Shown here: in pieces, positions 1-10,556 of the stretch | Layout: the number at the start of each line of letters is the position of its first letter | Numbering within the stretch: the first letter of the stretch is position 1 | Assembly: GCA_002224055.1 (NCBI GenBank) | Contig: AZLU01000017.1 | Span: 66,522 to 130,521 of the forward strand | DNA length: 64,000 bases | Source of the DNA: Pezizomycotina sp. ARF18 | Taxonomy: Eukaryota; Ascomycota | Direction of reading: 5' to 3' | Made by a program: the position numbers and the translations under genes | The notes under the pieces: generated by a model | Database searches by the model: none | What the model was told of the DNA's origin: nothing | Seen by the model: only the letters and a program-made list of their open reading frames with translations

Positions 1-2004
1 GGACAATTTCTCCAATGCGAAACTTAAGCGACAGAAAAGAACGCCTTCTGAGTATACTTCGCTGCGATCCTGTCCTCCTTCCTAATGTATAGTATATCTT
101 CAGAAAGTTGCGCTAGAAGACGGAAGACACGATAGGGTAGATTTCTCTTGTTAGCAGAATTGCACCAGTGAAATAATCTTATTAAGAGAGCGATCTACTT
201 GCAATTACCTTAATATATCTAGGCCCGTATATATATTATCCACTCGAATCAGCTTTAGCCTTTAATACCTTCCTTGCCCCTAGTATTCCGCAATATAGCA
301 ACTGAGCTCGTTCGGGATGTCCACACACATACGAAAAATATTCTTTATTTCTTTTCTTTTTCTTTTGGTGCGTTTGTGACGCTTCTGGAGTCTGGACCCG
401 CCACAGAAAAGCCGATATGGCTGTGAAACCACGGATCCAGACCACTGTATGAGATCAGGCTTGTATTTTGACAACGAACGATCTACTAACGAATTAAGAT
501 AAAATTTTTGTTCGAAATCAACCACTCAAAATCAAATTTCCCCGAAACTTTCGGGCTCTCCGATAAAAAGTTATTGAAGTGTTTAGGAGAAGAAATCCGA
601 TTCGAAACTCGCATGATCTAGGATTATGCATTTGGCTCGCGTGTTCTCATCGTACGATATTGTTAATTTAGTTCTCGACCCTCTTCGCGGGTTTCCCCTT
701 GTCTGTGAACTGCAATCCGTCAGGTTGGGCCATCTTGCACGATCTAAAAAAAAAAGAAAAAAAAACAGCTCGCTTCTGAGGAAGACAAAAGTTAATAGTG
801 GGAATACTCTCCGTCTCCGGCAGGGAGTGCAGCCTTGGACCCGTGAAGCCCAAAGGAACGGATACCTGTATCGCTCCACTATCATGCACATTGTATATTG
901 ATAAGACCTGCTTTTTTTTTTTTTTTCTTTAATTTTGCTCTCCTCACTTCCAGCTCGTTTTTATTCCCGCATGAGCTACCTTGTTAACACACTTTGCCTA
1001 CGAAGAAAATTTGTGGATACTTTAACGGATGTGTGAGAATTGATATTCCACTTCATTTTGCGCTGCAGCTGAGTGGCGTTCCCCCCGTTCGCGCACCAAT
1101 GGAGGAAGATAGAGGCAAGCGTTTCCTCAGCTCGAAGACGAAGCAAACTCGGCTATAAATTCAAAAAAAAAGAAGCCACCTAGATAAGCTACGACTTCAA
1201 ATGTATATCCCTTCGATCGGTTGCTTCCGCGACTCCCTTGAACGGGTTTTGATGATGATCTTCTTGCTGCCGCGAACGCGAATGCGAGTCATACCACCTT
1301 ACATGTTCCAATCCAGCCCGAGTCTCGTCGAGACTTGGCTTCTTCTGCTCTCAGCTCCATGCACGACGAGTATAATAAACATTCAAAGCTATAATAGTAA
1401 CAAAAAAAAAATAAACGCAAAGAAGCTTTTGAAAACAGCTTGAAGGAAATGACGTGCCCAGATTGGTAAATGCCACTGCACATCATCATATGAAATTTCC
1501 AGAGAAAGATAATGAAGTATTGCGCCGTCCAATGTTTTTGTATTTTTTTCACGATATCACAATTTGACGGAATAAGTGCCGTAGATGAATAAAGTGAATG
1601 AATAAAATTAATCACGAAAAGCGAAAGTAAATTGGGAAAATACTCGTTTATTTAACCAAAATAAACAAAATATATTTCCCTTTTTCCCGGCCGTAAATAA
1701 ACAACCTCCGTATCCAATTGAAGGCAAAAGAGGCTAAAATACTGCCGCTTGAAATTGAATTGGATTATCTCTATTACCGGTAGCACAAGCTGTGATGATT
1801 TGATGATACTTTCGAGAGAGAAAGAGCGAAATTAAGACGATGTATTAAGTCGAAGTGGTTCAAGGTAAATTCGAACGGGTTGTTGCAAGTGATCGAGAAG
1901 AGAGTGATCGTCGTCGTCAAATATTAAAAGTTCTTAAATAAACTGCGAAATGAGTTTAATAATCTCCACACAAAACTGAATAAAAAAACCCACACTGCGA
2001 AAAA

Positions 2005-2030
2005 ATAATTATTATTATTATTATTATTAT
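2005..2030. repeat. ATT microsatellite
   Basis: About eight and a half uninterrupted ATT units in intergenic DNA. Confidence 0.9.
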
Positions 2031-2540
2031 CATTGTTTCTTGTACGACACCGCCCTTTTTATTTTTTTATTTTTTATTTTTTTTTTTGTTTTGTTTTTTG
2101 TGCCTGGGGATGTTTTTTTTTTTTCTCCACGCTTTAAGATTGAGAACTTCTATATTAGCCTCGTTAGATTTGAAGATCGTCGAGGGCCACGCGTACGGCT
2201 CCGCTGATATTTGAACGAGTTGAGTCTCCTCGAACAAAAAATGATCTGATACACAGAAGTTGTTCGAGCTATTAGGCTATTTCAGACGGAAAAAAAAAGA
2301 CTCAAAAGTTCGAAAGTATTCCAAAAATGACTGGATATTGGATTTGTATACGAAAAGGGTTACAGCTAATTTCAAATTCTTTCACGATTGCGTGTGTAAC
2401 CTGAGCACATTGCCACGTGAATTTCTCTCACGTGTAACCAGGTGCACAGATCTAATCTGATTAGATCAGGTGGTGGCTTATATAATCCATCTTTTGGCGG
2501 GTACAAAGCCTTGGCGTCTTTTATAGGATAAGAAAAAAGC

Positions 2541-2550
2541 AATAATAATA

Positions 2551-2581
<31 letters not shown>

Positions 2582-2611
2582 TAATAATATATAATAATAT
2601 TATAATAATAA
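2541..2611. repeat. ATA/AAT microsatellite
   Basis: About 70 bases of AAT units with a few breaks of phase, some 260 bases upstream of the FKBP start codon. Confidence 0.85.
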
Positions 2612-2834
2612 TTCTCCAACCTTTTTTACCAGCCACCAACATATCAAATGCTTAATTCGGACAATTTTGAAGTTCACAGGTACAGGAAACAAAGATACAA
2701 CGATATCCAAATCCTTCATTCTTTTTTTTTTTTCAAATAAAAACAAAGCATCTGTGACCGATTATATTTTCAAATCTACATCCTTAAGACCTCTTGATCA
2801 AAGAATCATTTAGATTCAAAAAGAGCTTTACTCA

Positions 2835-2835
<1 letters not shown>

Positions 2836-2870
<35 letters not shown>
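2836..2870 (+). promoter_or_regulatory. T28-A7 tract abutting the FKBP start codon
   Basis: A run of 28 T followed directly by 7 A and then the ATG at 2871. Poly(dA:dT) tracts near fungal promoters are known to exclude nucleosomes, and an A-rich stretch before ATG suits translation initiation. The exact lengths are doubtful because this consensus has many homopolymer errors. The position immediately before the start is seen directly; a regulatory role is inference. Confidence 0.4.
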
Positions 2871-3647
2871 ATGGGCGTTGACATCGAATCTCGTTCGGAA
2901 GGACGAAGGTCGCAGCCCGTGAAGGGTGATATTGTCGTAATCCACTACATCGGTACCCTCAAGTCGAACGGTAACAAGTTCGACTCTTCCAGGGACAGGG
3001 GGGAACCCTTCGAGACTCAATCGGCATTGGCAGGGTCATCAAGGGCTGGGACGAGGGTGTCCCTCAACTGAGAGTCGGCGAGAAGGCTATCTTGCATATC
3101 ACTTCGTAAGCCAACAGCAAACAGAAAAAAATAGAAATTTTTATTCGGCTTTCCGCGCAATGATCTTCGCAGTTTCTACTATTCTTACAGCCTTGCTATT
3201 TCGTGTAATTATATTCTTCGATTGTTTTGTTGCTGTTCTTGTCATACCACTATTTTCTTACCCTCTTGACTTCTTCCTCTTGTTTTTACTGCTTGTTTTT
3301 ACCGCTACTTTGCACTGCTACTTTGCACTGCTACTCATACTGCTTGCTTCAACCTGTACTTCCTGCTTGTTTCTACTGCTTCTTCTCTTCTTCTTCTTCT
3401 TCTCCTTAGTACTTGTTCTTAGTACTTGTTCTTCAGCTTCTTTCCTCGTTGCTTTCTTGCTACATTTTTAAGCTACTTCACCAACATTACCTACCAAACC
3501 TGTCTTTCTCTCTTTCCTTCCCTTGAAGTGTCTGGATCTGACAAAATGGAAAACAGGGACTACGCCTACGGTTCCAAAGCCATTGGCGCCATCATCCCCG
3601 CAAACTCCGATCTTGACTTTGAAGTTGAGCTCCTCAACATCAAATAG
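2871..3647 (+). CDS. FPR1: FKBP12-type peptidyl-prolyl isomerase
   Basis: FK506-binding prolyl isomerase that catalyses cis-trans rotation at proline bonds in the cytosol; in fungi it is the receptor for FK506 and rapamycin. Exon 1 (2871-3105) starts MGVDIES and carries VVIHYIGTL and [13 protein letters not shown]. Exon 2 (3557-3647) carries DYAYG and [19 protein letters not shown] before the stop. The splice joins TC|G into Ser, with gtaag at 3106 and acag ending at 3556. Total length of about 108 residues matches FKBP12. One base is missing near 3019, so the [10 protein letters not shown] stretch lies in a second frame. The position equal to His87 of human FKBP12 reads Ile. The 451-base intron is long for a fungus and very pyrimidine-rich. 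Identity is firm; the frame break is most likely a consensus error. Confidence 0.92.
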
Positions 3648-3717
3648 AAGTCATTTTTTTCGGCATACCCCGAAGAAAAATAACGACATGTAACGAAACG
3701 ACTTTTTCATTTGTCAA

Positions 3718-3792
3718 CGGGAGGTATTGTTTCACGGGAGGTATTTTGTTTTCGTTGGAGGTACTCTGTCTCGCGGGAGGTATTCTGTTCTT
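3718..3792 (+). repeat. Four copies of GGGAGGTATT-like motif after FKBP
   Basis: Four direct copies of a motif close to CGGGAGGTATTNTGTT at 3718, 3735, 3754 and 3774, spaced about 17-20 bases, starting some 70 bases after the FKBP stop. They lie in the likely 3' untranslated region. No function can be assigned. Confidence 0.7.
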
Positions 3793-4347
3793 CATGATTT
3801 CAAGGTTATAAGAAAAAAAAATTGCAGCAGTAGCAGTAGTAGTACATATGGGAAAGGCTGTCTGATACTTAGCAACACAGATATATTCAAAGAATATATG
3901 AAATCCTTCGAGTGTATGGTTTACCCATAGCCCGCCTGGACTTGAGCTTTTTTTCACTGATATGAGACTACTAGTATTGTTCTTGTGAGGAATTGGAAAT
4001 TAATTAGCTGTTCGTAGCCTAACTAGAGAAAGCGCCATATAAACCTGTTGTTTCGTTAGGCCAAAGGGGGGGTGAGGTTTCTTTTTTCCTTCTCTATTTC
4101 TTTCAGCTGCATCTCAAGGCATAAATTTTATTCGGACGACACACAACTATTCAGAACTCCATCTATAAAGTACATTATCTTCTGAACCCACCAGCTCTCT
4201 CTCATAAAGCAAATGCTAGAACGATATATCCACACTTTTCTCCTCTTGATCTCGACTCGTCGACAATCAGACTTCCTAAAAAGTGCGTATTAACCTTACT
4301 CTCATCACACCAATTTATCGGAGCGACAGTTCTTACCTGCGACTTCG

Positions 4348-5730
4348 GTGCGTTTCCCGAGTTCTTTCGATGTCGCAAGGCCTCGAACCTCCTTGTTTCA
4401 CGGCGTATGGCTTATGCGACGTGGCGGAAGTAACCAAGTACTTGAATTTGAACGCGATGATATGACCAGCCTACCAAGGCAAGACGTATATACATTCGAC
4501 GAAGCGAGAGCCAAAAGGCTTCTGTCAAATAATACCCGAACGGTCAGCGGAAAGATAGAGTGCTCGCATGGGATCGAGGATTTGAGAAAATGTGATTAAA
4601 ACAGGAGATAAAGCTATTATAGTATTCAGTGCCCACGGTACAAAAAGACGGTAGCCGTCGTTTTGAGAGGAAGATGTGCGCAAAAACTTAGTGGGAAGGT
4701 AGTTTACAGAGAAAAAGAATGCAAAATCCTTTAATTTCGAACCACTGTTATTAGGGCAAATGGGTGAACGTGGTGTCGAAACCCCCCCAAAGCTCCAGGC
4801 TCATCCGCTCGTACATGTCGGTTCACCAGCGCTCAATTTCCGGAGTGCATCAAGTCGTTACCGGTGCAGTGCTTTCGCAGTAGCTTCGTTGGAAGAAATT
4901 AATTCCAAACCCGAGTGCGCAAGTATATCGTAGCATATCCAACAACGTGCCAGACCTGACTTTATCCTTGATCTGGAATGGACAGAAGAGCAGCACATCC
5001 TTAGTAGATGTCTTCCAAAAACATCCGTTTTCCTAAGCCTGTTCAACTTTACACTGATGGAAGGACAGGTTTTCAGCGAAGCAACAATGAATTCAGTCTC
5101 GTTGGAAACTCGAAACGCAAATTGAGGGAAGAGAGCTCGAAAGTTCTGAAAGACGAGGCATCGGCTACCCCGGAGAGTGTCGATCTTGCAGACCTCCGTA
5201 TTGCTGGTTTAAGTAGCACCTAAAATTACCTCGAGATTTGAAAAGGGATCGCAAGTTTGATGGACTACTCAGTCTCATTAGTGTGATTCTGAACGAGCAA
5301 CTGCAAGCTATCTGATCTTACCACTATTACCGAGATACTCTCGACTGGATCGCAATATATCGAGCAAAAAGTACTAGGTCCTTCTTAATAAACTCGTAAA
5401 GAACAAATATCCTCTAATATGAAGGCGTTGGAAGCCGTCCGAGGAGTAATTTCTCGCAAGGCTCCCAAATACATGGAAATGCTGAAACCACAAAAGGCTG
5501 CGCTGAAATGCTGTTCGAAAAATATTCCCAACAGGTCTGGCTACTCTTGCCGCCTGGCATGTTGCTTCAGTGCGATGGTGCTTCGAAGTACACTCCCTCT
5601 GATCAAAGCCAATCAAACGAAGATCCAGTTCCCTCAAAAAGCTGCAATCCCCCATAATCTCAACGATGAGAACGTCCGTCGATTCAAAAGTACAATAACC
5701 AGCAGCGTCCGGAAAACTCTCAAGGTCTGA
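4348..5730 (+). other. Possible unknown gene, read through several frames
   Basis: I do not recognise a family. Several gene-like open pieces follow each other on the plus strand in changing frames: 4348-4599 (GGSNQVLEFERDDM, then QDVYTFDEARAKRLLS), 5008-5223 (ending ESVDLADLRIAGLSS), a piece near 5280-5360 reading SYHYYRDTLDWIAIYRAK, and 5395-5730 (LNKLVKNKYP, ALEAVRGVISRKAPKYMEML). The pattern resembles the other frame-shifted genes of the window, but no domain, signal or splice site confirms it. The opposite strand also has a 146-codon open stretch at 5374-5814, so the strand is not certain. Confidence 0.2.
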
Positions 5731-7769
5731 AGAGCACGAACTGTCTGTAATCCGCAAGTGGACACTCAACGTAAAGGGTATTTCGAGGGATGTGCGTTCC
5801 TGGCTAACCTTCAAACTGCTTGAACGATAACGTTACTTACTTTTGAATATTCTATAAGTCATCAAGTTTTTTATTCCTAATGTAAAGGGGAATTTTAACA
5901 TCCACTGAGTTACGCACGACGTAACGGTTGGGATTATTTGTAAACTCGATTGCGAACCGTGATATATATATCGTTTATAGAAAAATAATTACGCTTCCAA
6001 AATACCGTCTTTATATGCTGAAGTATCTTTTTATGCGTGATGCACCTATTTGTTTAAAATACGCACGAGATGGACTAGATCGATATTCTATTATTTAGCT
6101 AGAATGAAAAAAGCATGTTTTAATACTGTTGAAGATCCTATATGAGGGGATTCGAAGCTACTGACATACTTTACATTATGTTGTGTGTGAGAGTGAGAAT
6201 CGCTACTTGAAGAGAAAACATAAGTTTAGATGTAGATACGGATAAAATCAAAGGAGCGTAATATGGAGTTATTTAACGAATGTATACATATCTACTAGCT
6301 ACTTTCCTAGCCAAAGCTACCATCATATAGCTCCATTTTTAAGCAGATTATCATTATATTAAGATATTTAAAGAAAAGACGTAGTACGTAATTACTCGAG
6401 AAACTTGCAACACGAAAAATCAAAGAAGGGGCGAAGAGAGAGAGAGAACCAAAGAGACGAATGCGCGTGCAGACTGTCAGGAATCGATAATTGTAAACAT
6501 TATTATAAGTTAGATGAACGAATGTGACGAAACGCGTTGAGGAAAGGAATGACTGTTACAAAATTTTCGTATCTCTTGTATGTATAAAAATAAAATATCT
6601 TCGTTGGAAGGGTTGGGCGCAAAAAAGACAGAATTAATGGCAAAAGGCACTGGAGAAAAGCACTATTAACAAGGAAATCAAACAAAAATGGCAAGCAAAA
6701 ACTAAAGGCAACACGATATCAAATAATTTAAACAGAAAATCAAACTTCCAGAAGTTATGATCGAGCGTCGTTTTCTTTTCTTTTGTTCCTGAAATATATC
6801 GTTATAGATATAGTAGTAAATGATCGAGTAGGTATGTAACCAGCAGTTGTATATATAAACGTAAAGCGCACCATGACTATAAAGACTGTAGCCAATTCTT
6901 TTCTGTATCGCACCCAAAATTTATCTCTTTGTCGTTTTTGCGTAGTCTTGATTTTTGATTTGATTTTTGATTTTTTTTCTATCGAAATTCAAACTGTGAA
7001 CTCACCTGCCCTGGGAGTCATGAAGAGAGGGAGAGGGAGGGTAAAATTAAGGAGTTGAAAAAATGGTGTTTTCATCAGTCTCGTAAAATCTCTAATTTCT
7101 TTGAGCATGCAAGAAGAACAGTATAAATCCAAACGCGGCGCAAACAAGAAGAAAAATATTTCACTAGATGAAAAGATGGGAACTCGAATGTTATAAAGAC
7201 AAAGGTGCAGGACTCGAAAAAGACAGCAGACAGTTGTGAAAAAGAAAAGGAGAAAGAAAATGCTTCGCCTCTAGGTCCAACTAATAACAGCGGAAAGAAA
7301 AGAAGAGTTATATATATGCATGTATACAGGTTAACAGTATATATGTATTCATGTCGACGTATTATAAACCGAAACAATATAGGTCATGAGAATAAAAAAG
7401 AGCAGTATAGGGAAAACTCCGAAAAGAAAAAAAAAAGCCCGCTATTTCTAATATAGAACTCGAATCCGAATCTTTGCTTTTAAAATATAAGTCGAAAAAA
7501 AAAGAGGAGTATATATCAAAGACCTGCAAAAGAAAAAATCATACAGAGACAATGTTATGGCCGGACAAAACGATGACAAAAAACAACGAACAAAACAAAC
7601 AAAACCAAAACAAACTAGATAAGACCGAAAATTCAAGACATCGACAAAGAGAGCGGATGAAATGTTGATCGTAAAGACCCGATGTAGCGAGTTGCATGAG
7701 AATGACGAAAAGGTACCCAATTGAAAGAAAAGGACCGTGAGTTATCGCTATTAACTTCAAACATAAAAA
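5731..7769. other. Gene-free stretch downstream of the PSP1-domain gene
   Basis: AT-rich sequence with purine runs on the plus strand and no recognisable protein. It should include the 3' untranslated region of the minus-strand gene that ends at 7770. Confidence 0.45.
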
Positions 7770-10556
7770 TCATTTAGCCGTGAAGTGCTGTTGGTACTGC
7801 TCCATATGATTTTGATTCACGTAAGGTTGTTGCGAGGGAGGGCCTTGCTGCTGCTGCTGTTGCTGCTGTGATTGTTGAGCTAGGTGACTAAAGTCCGGTC
7901 CCTGCATTAAAGTAATCGGCTGTCGCATCTGATACACGGGTAACGGTCCCTGTGGCAGCTGCCTCTGACCTAGGCCTTGAGGTGAAGTGCTTGAGACCAG
8001 AGCTCTCGGGATGCTGGAAGGAAAGGTATACTGTTGGTTGATCCCGCCGTAATGCTGCTGGAGCGCGGCAAGCTGTTGCTCCTGGATGGAGTCGGCGCCG
8101 ATCATGCCTGGTAGGCCCATCTGGCCGTCGGACCTCGGGCACCCGGAGCTGATCCGGAATGCGCAAACGAAGCAGGGTTCATGGCGGACATCCAGATCCT
8201 TGTCTTGTAGACCTTAAACAAATCTGTAACTAGGGAGTTAAAATTGATGTACGAATCGCGTAGTAGTAAAAGGTAAGTTTTTCCAATCCCTGTAAAAAAA
8301 GTTAGCAAGATGATAATTTTAGCAGCGCTAAAAGGTAGTAAATAGGGTGACAGTCCCCTGGCTCTGAACCCAATCCTTGATAATGGTGGCTTGGGGGTGG
8401 CAAATGGATCGAAATGGGACTTTTAAACTTACATTTGGAACTCTGCGTCGAGGATCTCCATGGGAAGTCGGTGCTCGATAACTTTCTGCTGGCAAACTCG
8501 TTTGCTTCGCCTCATTGGCCTCCTTATCCCGTAACGTCTGATCTCGTGGACCTGCGCCAGCCTCTTGATCATCTTTGGCTTTAGTCGGCAGACCCCGCGT
8601 CTTGTCCTGGTTGCTGGAGAGCGTTCATGCCATCCCCCCGGCGCGGCCTGGGATTGACCGTTCACAAGGATAGTGTCGGCCCAAGCCTGCCGCTTGCTGG
8701 TTGCCATTGATTCCGCCGGGACGCCTCGTCGAAAACATCATCAGCCAATTGTAATGCTGCTGGGCAGCCTGTTCCTTCAGCTCTTTAGCTTGCTGCCACG
8801 TCATGTTTTCGCCCGTGACGGTACCCAAATCGTACCTCGGTCGGCCTCTACAATTACCAAGTCGCCGTTCTTAACGCGAAGGCCCGTTCCTTCTTGGACG
8901 TAAAATATATCAGCTCGCAAGCTTTAAAGACACGAGATACAGAAGCTGTTGAGCACGGCCTGGCTGCTGCTGCTGTTGCTGCTGGGGACGCGCAAAGTTG
9001 GGAATCATGCCGCGATGCGGCGCCATTGGAGGCGGGGAGGGCTGCTGAGCATTTTATTGGCCTGAGAATATTGCTGGTAGCCGGGAACAGAGCTTTGGCT
9101 CGAAACGGATCCATAAGGTTGACGGAGGCGGGCCTCGTCGAGTACGTAAGAGTCGAGGCCGAGGGCCCTACTATTATCCATTCCCAAGCGACTGGAGTCG
9201 TCGTATTGAGTAGGCGATGAACTCCTGAGATTTTCGCCATTTCCAAACATGCTCTCGGCATTCTCCACCGCTAGGAAGGCTCAAACCTGCAAAGGAATGC
9301 CTCCTGCTTTGACTGCCAACATCGCCAAACGGTCCGCCAACTGTATGCCAATGTTGACGCTTGAGATTCTCGAGTTTACTATTCTCGGGAACAAAAGGCT
9401 CTTGTGTGCCTCGCTGAACCTACGGTTAGGTTCCATGCCAAATCCTCCCGAGTGACCAAAGAAGCCAGTTGAAGCAAGAGCATCCACCTCATCATCGTCG
9501 GTCAGCGCGTTTTCGTATTCGTCTAAGTGTTCGCCTCCCCTCAGCGTCGCTGAGCTCATTCCTGAGGCGTCAGAGAGGCCAGAAATAGATACTGCGTTCG
9601 AGGACGACCTATCTTAACCCTCATGGAGTTATACTGATTATGGCTCAATTGATGTTGCCGTTGAAAACGCCTACGGTATCTCTTTCTTCGGAGTGTTCGT
9701 CGTCGTCGGCATGCTCAAAAACGCTGCGCAACGGGCTCGCATGCCCAGCAAGATGTTCTTCGGAAAGCAGGCTAGGGCGCGACGGACGATGCTGCAGAGC
9801 GGGATAGCGTAAACTGTTTTGACTAGCAGGTGGGGAGCCTCGGGCGAGTATGGTCTTCGAGCTCGCGCTGTCCCACGGAAAACGACATTGATCTATAATT
9901 TCGAGGTTGAGGATTTAGCGGAATTGTATAGGTAGCTCGCCGGCGCTGTTTCCGGGCAGAGATGTCGGTGAAGGAGAGCTTCGCTCCCTAGCAGGAGGGA
10001 ATTAGTGTTTGATCCTGAGTTCAGGAGACCCTTGGAAGATTTTTGCCCAATTTTACGCGCAGGCTCAGCATTCCAGATACCGCCGGTCCAAGGAAGCGTG
10101 AGGGAGTTCTTCCGCTCTTGAGATCCCACAGGTACATTCCATGCGGCTGGCTCAGCCGAAGGAGTAGTAGGTGTGAGGATGTGGGCGACAGGAAGCGCTT
10201 GCACCAAGGCTTAAATCCACTGCCGATTCGTGAACTCGGCTGCATACGACGGTCTCCTTGACGACATTGTAGCAATATTATCCACAGATTTGTGCAATGG
10301 CTGCGCAGATGTCCTGTAATTGGAAGCATGATCAAGCTCGTCCTCAGATGAGACCAGCGCCTCCGAGTCTGGAGACTTTCTAACATGGTCCTCCGAGAGG
10401 AACGTAGACGATGGAGCATGGAACGTAGCGGAGTGTGATAAATGCTGTTTGAACTGGACCCAGACGTCGCACTGTTAGTAGGGTGAGCTCAAGCGATGCG
10501 TCCGGCGATGCATCGCTCAAACGTTGAGAGTTGGATATTTGGGTTTCGTCAGCCAT
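7770..10556 (-). CDS. PSP1 C-terminal domain protein, Q-rich tail
   Basis: Start ATG at 10554-10556 (MADETQISNSQRL), stop at 7770. The N-terminal half is Ser/Pro-rich and disordered, with an acidic patch DEYENALTDDDEVDALA near 9500. The conserved domain begins near 8895 with GLRVKNGDLVIVEADRG, continues with TGENMTWQQAKELKEQAAQ and LKPKMIKRLAQVHEI, CQQKVIEHRLPMEILDAEFQ, and after an intron (8290-8432, gtaagt to cag) with SYINFNSLVTDLFKVYKTRI and WMSAMNP. This matches the PSP1 C-terminal region, named after yeast Psp1, a high-copy suppressor of DNA polymerase alpha mutants. The C terminus is Gln-rich, with a run of eight Q near 7855. Several one-base shifts interrupt it, including one at the exon joint near 8280. 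The domain call is firm; cellular role is not. Confidence 0.85.
8290..8432 (-). other. Intron within the PSP1 domain
   Basis: Minus-strand GTAAGT at 8432 and TACAG ending at 8290 join AEFQM to DWKKLTF, restoring the conserved PSP1 domain. Length 143 bases. Confidence 0.75.

Larger units (their letters stand above)
1..2835. other. Gene-free left edge
   Basis: No protein family is recognisable on either strand. The longest open stretch here (626-901, +, 91 codons) has no domain signature and lies in ordinary AT-rich sequence. The stretch carries many A and T runs and two trinucleotide microsatellites listed separately. It is probably intergenic and includes the promoter of the FKBP gene. Confidence 0.5.

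Noticed and set aside
3160-3471. Hydrophobic 103-codon open frame on the plus strand
   Set aside because: It lies inside the FKBP intron and its Leu/Phe-rich product is the outcome of a CT-rich tract (CTGCTT, TTCTTC units), not a membrane protein.
5374-5814. 146-codon open frame on the minus strand
   Set aside because: No domain or splice support; the plus strand over the same DNA reads more protein-like. Strand remains uncertain.
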